The notes: generated by a model from the sequence alone, not told the origin. 16,592 nt of DNA from Rhodanobacteraceae bacterium (GCA_025924775.1 JAICHS010000025.1:1-16592); one strand, 5' to 3'; counted from the first letter of the stretch, positions 6,043 to 14,121 are shown. Made by a program: numbers and translations.

Positions 6043-8580
6043 ATGAGAATTCTGAAACGCCTGACGCTGATCGCCGCGATCGGCATGTTGTGTCTGGTGG
6101 TGCTCGGTGCGGTCGCCGGCGGCATCGCGTGGTGGCTGCTGGCGCCGCGCGTGCCTTCCGTCGCGTCGTTGAAGGATGTGCAAATGCAGGTGCCGCTGCG
6201 CATCCTGTCCGCCGACGGCCAGTTGATCGCGGAGTACGGCGAGATGCGCCGCAGACCGGTGCAGATCGAGAACGTGCCCGACAACCTCAAGCACGCGGTG
6301 CTGGCGGCCGAGGATGCGGACTTCTACCACCACTCCGGCATCGACTTCGTCTCGACATTCCGGGCCGCGATGGAAGTCGCGCTGCACCACGGCGAGAAAG
6401 TCCAGGGCGGCTCGACCATTACCCAGCAGGTCGCGCGCAACTTCTTCCTGAGCCCGCAGAAAACCTATACCCGCAAGATCATCGAGATCCTCACCTCGTT
6501 CCGGATCGAGCGCGAGCTGAGCAAGGACCAGATCCTGCAGCTGTACATCAACAAGATGTTCCTGGGCCACCGCACCTACGGCGTGGCCGCGGCCGCGCAG
6601 TACTACTACGGCAAGCAGCTCGACCAGCTCACGGTGGCCGAATGCGCTGCGATCGCGTCATCGTTCCAGTTGCCGTCGGCGGTCAACCCCATCGACCACA
6701 AGGATCGCCTGATCGCGCGCCGCAACTGGGTACTGGGCCAGATGCTGTCGCACCGGTTCATCGACCGCGCGCAATACGAGCAGGCCATCGCGGCACCCGA
6801 CGACGCCGCGCCGCACGAACCGCCGGTGCAGGTCGACGCGCCGTATCTGGCCGAGATGGTGCGCCAGCAGGCATTGCAGAAACTCGGCAACCAGGCGCTG
6901 ACCGACGGCTACGTGATCCGCACCACGTTGGACGGCCACCTGCAGGCGCTGGCCAATCACGCGCTGCGCAGCCGCCTGGAAGACTACGATCATCGCCACG
7001 GCTACCGCGGGCCTGAAGCGCACGTCGCGCTGCCCGAACCCGCGACGCCCACGGCGCTGCAGCAGGCACTGTCGGATTACAATGACGTCAGCGGGCTGTG
7101 GCCTGCGCTCGTGACCGCCGTCCACGCGGACGCGGCCGAGGCTTACGTCCAGACCGGCCAGACGATCAAGCTGCCGCTCGCCGACATGAAATGGGCGCTC
7201 GGCTATGCGCGCAAGGCCGACATCGGCGGCAAGGGTGTGGCTTCGATCCTGCGGCCCGGCGACATCATCCGCGTGCGCGAAGTCCGGGAGCCGACGCCGC
7301 CGGCCAAGGCCGAAGCGGGCAAGGCCGCCGAGGTCGCGGCGGTCGATCCTCCGAAGCACTGGGAACTGGAACAAGTGCCCGCCGCGCAGGCGGCGATGGT
7401 GGTGCTGTCGCCCGACGATGGCGCGGTCAAGGCGCTGGTCGGCGGTTTCAACTTCCAGCTGAGCAAGTTCAACCGCGCGGTGCAGACGGCGCGGCAGCCA
7501 GGCTCCAGCTTCAAGCCTTTCATCTATTCGGCCGCGTTCAGTCGCGGCTACACGCCAGCCTCGATCATCAACGACGCGCCCATCGCGCTGCCCGATCCGT
7601 CCAAGCCCGGCGGCCTGTGGACGCCGCAGAATGACGACAGCAAGTTCCGCGGCCCGATGCGCCTGCGCGATGCGCTGGCGCAATCGGTCAACCTGGTCGC
7701 GGTGCGGCTGCTGGACGCGGTCGGCGTGCGTTACGTGCGCGACTACGTGACGCGCTTCGGTTTTCCGCTGGATGCCATTCCGCCCAACCTCTCGATGGCA
7801 CTCGGCACCGCGTCGGTTTCACCCATGGCCATGGCCCGCGCCTACGCGGTGTTCGCCAACGGTGGCTTCCTGGTGACGCCGTACTACATCGCCGAGATCG
7901 ACAACCGCGACGGCAAGGCCGTCTACAAGGCCAACCCGCTTGAGGCCTGCCGCAACTGCGAGGCACGCCTGCTGGACGAAGGCAAGACCACCGCGGCACC
8001 GGCGCAACCGGATGCGGCCGCGGGCGATCCGGGCGCACTCGGCAATACCGCCAGCGCCCCGGCGTCCGGCGCGCCGGCCGGCCCGCTGCTTGCGCCCCGC
8101 GTCATCGACCCGCGCAGCGATTACCTGATGACGTCGATGATGCAGAGCGTCATCTACGGCCATGACGGCACCGGTGCGGCGGCTGCGCGCAAACTCGGTC
8201 GCACGGATCTGTCCGGCAAGACCGGCACCTCCAACGATTACCACGACGGCTGGTTCTGCGGCTTCAACAGCGACCTCGTCACCACCGTCTGGGTCGGCTT
8301 CGACGACTTCAAATCGCTCGGCCACAAGGAATTCGGCGCGCAGACCGCGTTGCCGATCTGGATGGCGTTCATGGGCCCCGCGCTGGCAGGCAAGCCCGCG
8401 GCCACGCTGCCGATGCCGCCCGGCATCGTCACCGCGACCATCGACCGCACCACCGGGTTGCCGGCGCCTCCGGGCGACACCAACACCACCAGCGAGATGT
8501 TCAAGGTCGAGGATCTGGACCGCCTGCGCGAACAAGCCAAGCAGCAACAGAACCAGGCGCCCGCGTACGACATTTTCTGA
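6043..8580 (+). CDS. mrcA: Penicillin-binding protein 1A, bifunctional peptidoglycan synthase
   Basis: This class A penicillin-binding protein (also called PonA) polymerises lipid II into glycan strands and cross-links the peptides in the periplasm. The product is 845 aa. One N-terminal membrane anchor (about 8-34) is followed by a GT51 glycosyltransferase domain with catalytic Glu90 in AAEDADFYHHSG, then GGSTITQQVARNFFLS (122-137) and the RKIIEILTSFRIERELS motif. An OB-like insert (about 310-450) precedes the transpeptidase domain. The three active-site motifs are intact: SSFK with Ser488, SVN at 548-550 and KTGT at 726-729. An Ala/Pro/Gly-rich stretch (about 647-685) is inserted before the KTG region. 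The start is the first ATG, with GGAAA just upstream. Head-to-head placement with pilM is the common gammaproteobacterial order. Confidence 0.96.
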   Translation: MRILKRLTLIAAIGMLCLVVLGAVAGGIAWWLLAPRVPSVASLKDVQMQVPLRILSADGQLIAEYGEMRRRPVQIENVPDNLKHAVLAAEDADFYHHSGIDFVSTFRAAMEVALHHGEKVQGGSTITQQVARNFFLSPQKTYTRKIIEILTSFRIERELSKDQILQLYINKMFLGHRTYGVAAAAQYYYGKQLDQLTVAECAAIASSFQLPSAVNPIDHKDRLIARRNWVLGQMLSHRFIDRAQYEQAIAAPDDAAPHEPPVQVDAPYLAEMVRQQALQKLGNQALTDGYVIRTTLDGHLQALANHALRSRLEDYDHRHGYRGPEAHVALPEPATPTALQQALSDYNDVSGLWPALVTAVHADAAEAYVQTGQTIKLPLADMKWALGYARKADIGGKGVASILRPGDIIRVREVREPTPPAKAEAGKAAEVAAVDPPKHWELEQVPAAQAAMVVLSPDDGAVKALVGGFNFQLSKFNRAVQTARQPGSSFKPFIYSAAFSRGYTPASIINDAPIALPDPSKPGGLWTPQNDDSKFRGPMRLRDALAQSVNLVAVRLLDAVGVRYVRDYVTRFGFPLDAIPPNLSMALGTASVSPMAMARAYAVFANGGFLVTPYYIAEIDNRDGKAVYKANPLEACRNCEARLLDEGKTTAAPAQPDAAAGDPGALGNTASAPASGAPAGPLLAPRVIDPRSDYLMTSMMQSVIYGHDGTGAAAARKLGRTDLSGKTGTSNDYHDGWFCGFNSDLVTTVWVGFDDFKSLGHKEFGAQTALPIWMAFMGPALAGKPAATLPMPPGIVTATIDRTTGLPAPPGDTNTTSEMFKVEDLDRLREQAKQQQNQAPAYDIF

Positions 8581-8583
8581 GAA

Positions 8584-8652
8584 GCGGGAACGGGGAACGG
8601 CATTCCAAGGAGCGGGCTGCTTTTCCCCCGGTTCCCGGTTCCCCGTTCCCGC
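8584..8652. repeat. Long inverted repeat made of 7-bp repeats, possible terminator
   Basis: GCGGGAACGGGGAAC (8584-8598) pairs perfectly with GTTCCCCGTTCCCGC (8638-8652) around a 39-nt loop. Both arms are built from a degenerate heptamer: GGGAAC units on the left, and three tandem GTTCC-type units at 7-bp spacing on the right (about 8629-8650). It begins 3 bp after the mrcA stop. Downstream the plus strand reads CCTTTGCTCTTTTCG, so the hairpin could end mrcA transcription. The heptamer build looks like a dispersed repeat rather than a plain terminator. Confidence 0.6.
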
Positions 8653-8714
8653 CTTTGCTCTTTTCGCGCGCATTTGCGACACTCACCCCAACGCGGCTTC
8701 GGGGTGGTTTCGCC

Positions 8715-9371
8715 ATGCACAAGCTCGCCGGGTACCACCACATTCATGCCGAAGGCCGCGCCCACCAGTTGCGCCGCCGCATCGCGCTGGAAGCCGCCCG
8801 CCTGATCAGCGAGCACGGCATCCGCGATTACCAGCTGGCCAAGCGCAAGGCCGCGCGCCATGTCGGCGTCAGCGAAGATGGTTACCTGCCGCGCAACGCG
8901 GAAATCGAGGAGGCGCTGCGCGAACACCAGCGCCTGTTTCGTGCCGAAGAACAGGCCCACGCCTTGCAGGCCCGCCGCCTGGCCGCGCGCGACGCGATGC
9001 GCTTCCTGCAAGCCTTCGAGCCACGGTTGGTAGGGCCGGTGCTGGAAGGTACCGCCGACACCCACTCACCCGTGAACCTGCACGTGTTCGACGACTCGCC
9101 GGAACGCGTCACCGGCTTCCTGCGCGACCACGGCGTTGCCTTCGAAACGCGTGCCCGCACGCTGCGGCTGGATCGCGCGCGCAGCGCGGAATTCCCGGTA
9201 CTGCTGTTCGACGCCGGCGGCGTGGCCATCGACGTCACCGTGTTTCCGCTCGACGCACTGCGCCAAGCGCCCCTGAACCGCATCGACGAACGCCCGCAGC
9301 AGCGGGCGTCGCTGGCAGCGCTCGATGCGTTGCTGGCCGAAACCAGTGAAGGGCAAGAAACCAAAGGGTGA
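8715..9371 (+). CDS. Conserved protein of unknown function
   Basis: I cannot name this gene with confidence. The 218-aa product has no signal peptide or membrane helix. The N-terminal half is helical and charged, with ARLISEHGIRDYQLAKRKAAR (28-48, 21 positions given by residues RLIS..AKRKAAR) and LPRNAEIEEALREHQRLF (58-75), a pattern I associate with uncharacterised proteobacterial proteins. The C-terminal half looks alpha/beta: LEGTADTHSPVNLHVFDD (110-127) and LLFDAGGVAIDVTVFP (163-178) suggest a nucleotidyltransferase-like fold with lost acidic residues. I chose the ATG at 8715 because GGGGTGG lies about 8 nt upstream. Earlier in-frame codons would add about 20 residues from the intergenic repeat region. 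It follows mrcA by 134 bp on the same strand and converges on gltA. Codon use is GC-rich like its neighbours. Confidence 0.8.
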   Translation: MHKLAGYHHIHAEGRAHQLRRRIALEAARLISEHGIRDYQLAKRKAARHVGVSEDGYLPRNAEIEEALREHQRLFRAEEQAHALQARRLAARDAMRFLQAFEPRLVGPVLEGTADTHSPVNLHVFDDSPERVTGFLRDHGVAFETRARTLRLDRARSAEFPVLLFDAGGVAIDVTVFPLDALRQAPLNRIDERPQQRASLAALDALLAETSEGQETKG

Positions 9372-9375
9372 AGTC

Positions 9376-9390
9376 GGCGGCTACGCCGCC
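9376..9390. other. Small hairpin between convergent genes
   Basis: GGCGGC and GCCGCC pair around TAC, 4 bp past the stop of the unknown gene. A second short hairpin, GCGCC-ACA-GGCGC, lies at 9444-9456. Neither is followed by a T run on either strand, so neither is a convincing terminator. The rest of 9372-9494 shows no gene. Confidence 0.3.
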
Positions 9391-9494
9391 TGCAACACGT
9401 AGAGGCAGGGCAGCCGCACGCGGTCTGCGACTTGCCACTTGCAGCGCCACAGGCGCACTTTGCAGTCCGTGCAGCGGATGGCTCGACGCCCTCT

Positions 9495-10781
9495 TTACCG
9501 CTTGTCGATCACCCTGTAGTCACGCGGCTTGGAGCCCACGTACACCTGGCGCGGACGACCGATGCGGCCGCCGGGCATCTCGTGCTGTTCAATCCACTGC
9601 GCGACCCAACCCGCGGTGCGCGCGATCGCGAACATCACGGTGAACATGTTGGTCGGAATCTTCAGCGCCTTGTAGATGATGCCGGAATAGAAATCGACGT
9701 TCGGGTACAGCTTGTGCTCGATGAAGTAATCGTCCTTGAGCGCGGCCTCTTCCAGCTTCAGTGCGACGTCCAGCATCGGGTCGTCGACGCCCAGCTTGTC
9801 CAGTACTTCGTGGCAGGTCGCACGGATGATCTTGGCGCGCGGATCGAAGTTCTTGTACACGCGATGGCCGAAGCCCATCAGCCGGAATCCGGAATTCTTG
9901 TCCTTGGCGCGCGCGACCGCCTTGTCCACGTTCTTCGCGTCGCCGATTTCGGCCAGCATCTTCAGCACGGCCTCGTTGGCGCCGCCGTGTGCCGGACCCC
10001 ACAGCGCGGTGATGCCCGCGGCCACCGATGCGTACAGGTTGGCGCCGGTCGAACCGACCAGGCGCACGGTCGACGTGCTGGCGTTCTGTTCGTGGTCGGC
10101 GTGCAAGATGAACAGCAGGTCGAGCGCCCTGGCCACGACCGGGTTGGGGTCAAGCGGCTCGCTCGGCACCTCGAACATCATGTGCACGAAGCGGTCGACA
10201 TACTCGAGGTTGTTGCGTGGATAGCGCATCGGCCAGCCGATCGAATAACGATAGGCCGCGGCCGCCAGCGTCGGCATCTTCGCGATCAGGCGGATCGCCG
10301 CCAGCTTGCGCTGCGCCGGGTCCTCCGGGTTCGCCGCGTCGTGGTAGAACGCCGACAGCGACGCCACCGACGCCGCCAGCATCGCCATCGGGTGCGCGTC
10401 GTAGTGGAAGCCGTGCAGGAAGTGCTTCAACGATTCGTGCATCATCGTGTGATGCGTCACCTGGTCCTCGAACGCGTGCATCTGGGCCGGGGTCGGCAGT
10501 TCGCCTTCCAGCAACAAGTAGGCCACTTCCAGGAAGCGTGACTTCTCCGCCAGCTGCTCGATCGGGTAGCCGCGGTACAACAACACGCCCTTTTCGCCAT
10601 CGATGAAGGTGATCGCGCTTTTGCAGGCCGCAGTGGCGGCAAAGCCCGGGTCGAAAGTGAAGTGGCCGGTCTCGCGGTACAGCGTGGAGATGTCGACGCA
10701 GCTTGGCCCCTGGCTGCCTTCCACCAATGGCAGGGAAACGGATTTTTCGGCGGCGGTCAGGGTGATGTTGTTGCTGGACAC
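9495..10781 (-). CDS. gltA: Citrate synthase, type II
   Basis: Citrate synthase condenses acetyl-CoA with oxaloacetate to citrate, the entry step of the TCA cycle, in the cytoplasm. The product is 428 aa with the GTG start. The catalytic triad is visible: His265 in GPAHGGANE, His306 in GFGHRVYKNFDPRAK and Asp363 in NVDFYSGI. Each is exactly one residue offset from the E. coli enzyme (264, 305, 362). The length and N-terminal beta domain fit the hexameric, NADH-sensitive gammaproteobacterial type. I chose GTG at 10779-10781 because AAGGAG stands 6 nt before it. A TTG five codons upstream would place that ribosome binding site inside the coding frame. The gene stands alone behind its own promoter, with a terminator upstream separating it from rpmE2. 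Confidence 0.97.
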   Translation of the reverse strand: MSSNNITLTAAEKSVSLPLVEGSQGPSCVDISTLYRETGHFTFDPGFAATAACKSAITFIDGEKGVLLYRGYPIEQLAEKSRFLEVAYLLLEGELPTPAQMHAFEDQVTHHTMMHESLKHFLHGFHYDAHPMAMLAASVASLSAFYHDAANPEDPAQRKLAAIRLIAKMPTLAAAAYRYSIGWPMRYPRNNLEYVDRFVHMMFEVPSEPLDPNPVVARALDLLFILHADHEQNASTSTVRLVGSTGANLYASVAAGITALWGPAHGGANEAVLKMLAEIGDAKNVDKAVARAKDKNSGFRLMGFGHRVYKNFDPRAKIIRATCHEVLDKLGVDDPMLDVALKLEEAALKDDYFIEHKLYPNVDFYSGIIYKALKIPTNMFTVMFAIARTAGWVAQWIEQHEMPGGRIGRPRQVYVGSKPRDYRVIDKR

Positions 10782-10787
10782 GAGGAA

Positions 10788-10793
10788 CTCCTT
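10788..10793 (-). promoter_or_regulatory. Ribosome binding site deciding the gltA GTG start
   Basis: AAGGAG with a 6-nt spacer precedes GTG at 10779-10781. It is the best Shine-Dalgarno match near this gene and rules out the TTG further upstream as start. Confidence 0.75.
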
Positions 10794-10837
10794 CAAGACT
10801 TTGCGACTTGTGCGTTGTCGTTCGATTTAGCTGTTCG

Positions 10838-10846
10838 ATTATCGCA
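10838..10846 (-). promoter_or_regulatory. Candidate extended -10 promoter for gltA
   Basis: On the minus strand TGC-GATAAT gives a five-of-six -10 box with the TG extension. The -35 position (CTGCGT) is poor, as is common for extended -10 promoters. Transcription would start near 10831, about 50 nt before the GTG. Confidence 0.5.
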
Positions 10847-10894
10847 CGATACGGCTGCGTACGCAGGTGGCACCGCCCTGCCCGCACAACGAAA

Positions 10895-10924
10895 ACGCCT
10901 TCCGGGCTTGCGCACGGAAGGCGT
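10895..10924 (-). terminator. Rho-independent terminator behind rpmE2
   Basis: ACGCCTTCCG and CGGAAGGCGT form a perfect 10-bp stem with a 10-nt loop. On the minus strand it is followed by TTTCGTT, extending the final T of the stem into a T4 tract. It lies about 95 bp past the rpmE2 stop and just upstream of the gltA promoter. On the plus strand the sequence after the stem is CGGATTTTCG, so it could also stop antisense transcription. Confidence 0.7.
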
Positions 10925-10946
10925 CGGATTTTCGTCTGGCTGGACC

Positions 10947-10977
10947 CCGGATCAGCGCACAGCCATGCGCTATCCGG
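10947..10977. repeat. REP-like inverted repeat between gltA and rpmE2
   Basis: CCGGAT (10947-10952) pairs with ATCCGG (10972-10977), and AGCGC (10954-10958) with GCGCT (10967-10971), leaving one bulged C and an 8-nt loop. The right flank CCGGAATGGCGAC (10974-10986) differs at one base from the flank of the repeat at 61-102. A further short palindrome, CGGACC-A-GGTCCG, lies at 10992-11004. No gene is seen in 10847-11019. Confidence 0.4.
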
Positions 10978-11019
10978 AATGGCGACATCCGCGGACCAGG
11001 TCCGGGACAGGCGCTGTCG

Positions 11020-11271
11020 TTACTTCTTGCCGGAGGCGTAGCGCTTCTTGAACTTGTCGATGCGGCCACCCGAATCCATCACCTTCTGCTTGCCGGTGTA
11101 GAACGGGTGCGAGGCCGAGGAAATGTCGACCTTGACCACGGGGTATTCGTTGCCGTCTTCCCACTTGATGGTTTCTTCGCTGGACATCGTCGAACGTGTC
11201 AGGAACGCGAAATCGGCTGCCGCGTCCTGGAAGACCACCGGGTGGTAATCGGGGTGGGTATTGGCTTTCAT
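11020..11271 (-). CDS. rpmE2: 50S ribosomal protein L31 type B
   Basis: L31 sits at the central protuberance of the 50S subunit and helps form an intersubunit bridge. The product is 83 aa, beginning MKANTHPDYHPVVF and containing the family segment SSASHPFYTGKQKVMDSGGRIDKF (given here as SSASHPFYTG and GRIDKF). It contains no cysteine at all, so it is the type B form without the zinc ribbon of standard L31. The start at 11271 is set by homology. An open frame reaching 11304 would add 11 residues. Upstream, AGGCGA about 7 nt away is a moderate ribosome binding site. It has its own candidate promoter just past the recG stop and a terminator downstream. Confidence 0.95.
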   Translation of the reverse strand: MKANTHPDYHPVVFQDAAADFAFLTRSTMSSEETIKWEDGNEYPVVKVDISSASHPFYTGKQKVMDSGGRIDKFKKRYASGKK

Positions 11272-11311
11272 GGGGGTTCGCCTGGGTTCAAATGCTGCGG
11301 GCAAGGCGGCG

Positions 11312-11341
11312 ATTGTAACGTGAGACGGGCGGTCCGGGCAA
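11312..11341 (-). promoter_or_regulatory. Candidate promoter for rpmE2
   Basis: On the minus strand TTGCCC (11336-11341) and TACAAT (11312-11317) are 18 bp apart, matching consensus at four and five of six positions. Transcription would start near 11305, giving a leader of about 34 nt. It sits in the 77-bp gap between recG and rpmE2. Confidence 0.5.
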
Positions 11342-11348
11342 GTGATCG

Positions 11349-13454
11349 TCAGGCCTGGGCAAACCGCGCCGCGGCGCCGATCCAGCGCTCGGTCAAGCGC
11401 CGCGCCAGCACCGGTTGCTGGCGCAGCAGGGCCGTGCCGACCCGCTGCACTGCGGGCATCAGGGCGGCATCGCGCACGATGTCGGCCACCCGGAAGCCCA
11501 TCTCACCGGTCTGGCGCGTACCCAGCAATTCGCCCGGCCCGCGCAGGCGCAGGTCCTGCTCGGCAATCACGAAGCCATCGTTGGTCTGGCGCAGGGTTTC
11601 CAGGCGCTGCCTGGCCAACCCCGAGAGCGGCGACTGGTACAGCAGCACGCAGGTCGAGGCCACGCTGCCGCGCCCCACCCGCCCGCGCAACTGGTGCAGC
11701 TGCGCAAGCCCGAGGCGCTCGGCGTTCTCGATCACCATCAGGCTGGCGTTGGGCACGTCCACACCCACCTCGATCACCGTGGTGGCCACCAGCAAGGCGG
11801 TGCGGCCCTGCTTGAAGGCCTCCATCGCCGCCTGCTTGTCCCTGGCCTTCATCCGCCCATGCACCAGCCCGATGGCGAGCCCCGGCAGCGCCGTGCACAA
11901 CTGCGCGTAGGCAACTTCCGCCGCTTGCGCCTGCAACAGGTCGCTGTCTTCGATGAGGGTGCATACCCAATATGCCTGGCGCCCTTCCGCACACGCCACC
12001 CGGATGCGTTCGGTCACTTCCCCGCGCCGGGTGTTGGCGATCGCCACGGTGCGCACCGGCGTGCGCCCCGGCGGCAATTCATCCAGCGTGGACACGTCAA
12101 GGTCGGCGTAGGCGCTCATCGCCAGCGTGCGGGGAATCGGCGTCGCGGTCAGCACCAGCTGGTGCGGCACTTCACCGCTGCCCGCACCCTTGTCGCGCAG
12201 GTCCATGCGCTGCTGCACGCCGAAGCGGTGCTGCTCGTCCACGATGGTCAGGCCCAGCCGCTGGAACTCGACGCCGTCCTGCATCAACGCGTGGGTGCCG
12301 ATCGCGACCGGCGCGCCCGCGGCCAGTTTCGCCAGGGCCGCTGCGCGCGCACGCCCCGTGACCTTGCCGGCCAGCCACACGACTTCAACGCCCAGCGGCT
12401 CGAACCACGTGCGGAAGCTGTGCAGGTGCTGCTCGGCCAGCAGTTCGGTCGGCGCCATCAGCGCGGTCTGGCGACCATTGGCGATCGCGTGCAGGGCCGC
12501 CAGCGCGGCGACCACGGTTTTGCCGGAGCCCACGTCGCCCTGCACCAGCCGCAGCATGGGTACGCGTTTGGCGAGGTCCTTCGCGGCCTCGCGCGCCACC
12601 CGTGCCTGTGCCCGCGTGAGGGTGAACGGCAACGCATCCAGGAAGCGCTGGCGCAACCCGGCGTCGCCGGGCAACGCCGGGGCCCGATGCCGGCGCATGC
12701 TTGCGCGCAACCGCTTCAGGCTGATGTGGTGGGCCAGCAATTCCTCGAACGCCAGCCGCTGCTGGGCCGGATGCCGCCCCGCCAGCAGGGCCGCCACGTC
12801 AGCGTCAGGCGGCGGGCGATGCACGCCAAGCAAGGCGTCGCGCAGCGGCATCAGGCCCAGCGGTTCGATCAATTCGCGCGGTACCAGCTCCAGCGCCGCC
12901 TCACCGGGCAGGCGCGCCAGGGCCTTGTCGATCACGCCACGCAGGCGTTGCTGGCCCAGGCCTTCCGTCACCGGATAAATCGGCGTCAGGGTGGCTTCGA
13001 CCGGTACCTCGCCGCGCAGGGCGCGGTACTGCGGATGCACCATTTCCAGACCGTGCTGGCCGTGCCGCACGGCGCCGTAACAACGCAGCCGCAAGCCGGG
13101 CGCGAATTGCTGCGCCTGCTGGCGGCGAAAATGGAAAAACCGCAGCACCAGTGTTTCGCGCGACGCGTCCGTGATCGCCACGCGCAGCTGCGGCCGATAA
13201 CGGAACCCCGTCTCCACCGCCTCGACCACGCCCTCGACCTGCGCCGATTCACCGGCGACCAGATCGCGGATCGGCGTGATCCGCGTACGGTCCTCGTAAC
13301 GCAGCGGCAAATGGAACCACAGGTCCTGCACCCGCTCGATCCCGAGCTTGCGCAGCGTTTCCGCCAGCGCCGGGCCAACGCCGGGCAGGGTCGCGGCCGG
13401 CGCGAGCCCGGGATCCGTCGCAGCTATCGATTTTGCGTCAGCAGGTGCCGCCAT
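11349..13454 (-). CDS. recG: ATP-dependent DNA helicase RecG
   Basis: RecG is a double-stranded DNA translocase that remodels stalled replication forks and branched recombination intermediates. The product is 701 aa. The N-terminal wedge domain begins with a helix-hairpin-like LPGVGPALAETLRKLGI (24-40) and carries the OB fold after RYEDRT. The helicase core has Walker A GDVGSGKT (306-313), the DEQH box (406-409), TATPIPRT (motif III), and VATTVIEVGVDVPNA and QLRGRVGRG (motifs V and VI). The C-terminal translocation motif LRGPGELLGTRQTG is present. The start is the first ATG, 30 bp after the ridA stop. No good Shine-Dalgarno is visible, so translation may depend on coupling with ridA or an alternative start is possible. 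Length agrees with the family. Confidence 0.96.
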   Translation of the reverse strand: MAAPADAKSIAATDPGLAPAATLPGVGPALAETLRKLGIERVQDLWFHLPLRYEDRTRITPIRDLVAGESAQVEGVVEAVETGFRYRPQLRVAITDASRETLVLRFFHFRRQQAQQFAPGLRLRCYGAVRHGQHGLEMVHPQYRALRGEVPVEATLTPIYPVTEGLGQQRLRGVIDKALARLPGEAALELVPRELIEPLGLMPLRDALLGVHRPPPDADVAALLAGRHPAQQRLAFEELLAHHISLKRLRASMRRHRAPALPGDAGLRQRFLDALPFTLTRAQARVAREAAKDLAKRVPMLRLVQGDVGSGKTVVAALAALHAIANGRQTALMAPTELLAEQHLHSFRTWFEPLGVEVVWLAGKVTGRARAAALAKLAAGAPVAIGTHALMQDGVEFQRLGLTIVDEQHRFGVQQRMDLRDKGAGSGEVPHQLVLTATPIPRTLAMSAYADLDVSTLDELPPGRTPVRTVAIANTRRGEVTERIRVACAEGRQAYWVCTLIEDSDLLQAQAAEVAYAQLCTALPGLAIGLVHGRMKARDKQAAMEAFKQGRTALLVATTVIEVGVDVPNASLMVIENAERLGLAQLHQLRGRVGRGSVASTCVLLYQSPLSGLARQRLETLRQTNDGFVIAEQDLRLRGPGELLGTRQTGEMGFRVADIVRDAALMPAVQRVGTALLRQQPVLARRLTERWIGAAARFAQA

Positions 13455-13484
13455 GCGTGCCAGCGTCGCGCGCGGTGGTCGCGC

Positions 13485-13871
13485 TCAACGCGCCTTCACC
13501 GCGATCACGTCCACCTCGACCGCAACATTCTTGGGCAGCGCCGCGACGCCGATGGTGGAGCGCGCGGGATACGGTGCATTGAAATATTTTTCCATCACCT
13601 CATTGACCGCGCCGAAGTTGGACAGGTCGGTCATGTAGATGGCCACCCGCACCACGTCGTCGAACGTGGCTCCGCCCGCCGCCAGCACCGCCTTGAGGTT
13701 GTCGAACACCCGGGTGGCCTGCACCGCGATGTCGCCGGCGACCAGCTCGCCGGTTGCGGGATCCAGCGGGATCTGCCCGGACAGGTACAACGTATCGCCC
13801 GTGCGCACGGCCTGCGAATACGGGCCGATGGCCTTGGGTGCGGAATCGGATTGGATGGGGGTACGGGGCAT
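13485..13871 (-). CDS. ridA: RidA family enamine/imine deaminase
   Basis: RidA hydrolyses reactive 2-aminoacrylate and related enamines released by PLP enzymes such as threonine dehydratase, protecting PLP-dependent enzymes in the cytoplasm. The product is 128 aa. It shows GPYSQAVR near the N terminus, the catalytic substrate-binding Arg104 in PARSTIGV and Glu119 in VEVDVIAV, each one residue before the E. coli equivalents (105, 120). The start gives MPRTPIQSDSAPKAIGPYSQ. An open frame to 13892 would add seven residues and lacks support. The ribosome binding site is weak (GAG about 10 nt away). recG follows after 30 bp, so the two are likely cotranscribed, with spoT 250 bp upstream. Confidence 0.94.
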   Translation of the reverse strand: MPRTPIQSDSAPKAIGPYSQAVRTGDTLYLSGQIPLDPATGELVAGDIAVQATRVFDNLKAVLAAGGATFDDVVRVAIYMTDLSNFGAVNEVMEKYFNAPYPARSTIGVAALPKNVAVEVDVIAVKAR

Positions 13872-13905
13872 GGCAAGTCTCGCAGCTGGCAAAAATGCAA
13901 CGCTC

Positions 13906-13914
13906 AGAATATCA
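13906..13914 (-). promoter_or_regulatory. Candidate extended -10 promoter for ridA-recG
   Basis: On the minus strand TGA-TATTCT combines a TG extension with a four-of-six -10 box. No good -35 element is visible. Transcription would start near 13899, about 28 nt before the ridA ATG. The remainder of the 250-bp spoT-ridA gap (13915-14121) shows neither a convincing gene nor a clear T-tailed terminator. Confidence 0.35.
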
Positions 13915-14121
13915 GCTTACGTGAACCGGCCCGAGAAAATGGCCCTTGAAGAACCGTCGCGAACGGATGCGGAACCGCGGCAACGGGTGCTCGTCAATCC
14001 AATGGATCGAAGCGGCTGTCGCGGAAGGTCAGGCCATGGCAGGCCGTTCTGATCCCCACCTGCGCCAGGTCGCGGCATTTGCCCACATGCCAGGCAACGC
14101 AGCGATCAGGGGCGATCGCAC

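Noticed and set aside
9235..9450. A 71-codon minus-strand frame containing a hydrophobic VAADFTLWFLALHWF stretch.
   Set aside because: It overlaps the 3' end of the unknown gene antisense and looks like the read-back of its lysine-rich tail and the nearby hairpin.
11272..11348. A possible Zur site controlling rpmE2, since cysteine-free L31 paralogues are often zinc-regulated.
   Set aside because: I see no AT-rich Zur-type palindrome in the upstream gap, only an ordinary promoter-like pair.
11415..13949. An 844-codon open frame on the plus strand opposite recG and ridA.
   Set aside because: It is rich in His, Gln and Arg, has no recognisable domain, and lies wholly antisense to genes with all their motifs. 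High-GC DNA commonly leaves such antisense frames open.
13939..14052. A short plus-strand frame starting MALEEPSRTDAEPR in the spoT-ridA gap.
   Set aside because: 37 residues, no ribosome binding site, no known match and biased toward Arg and Gly.
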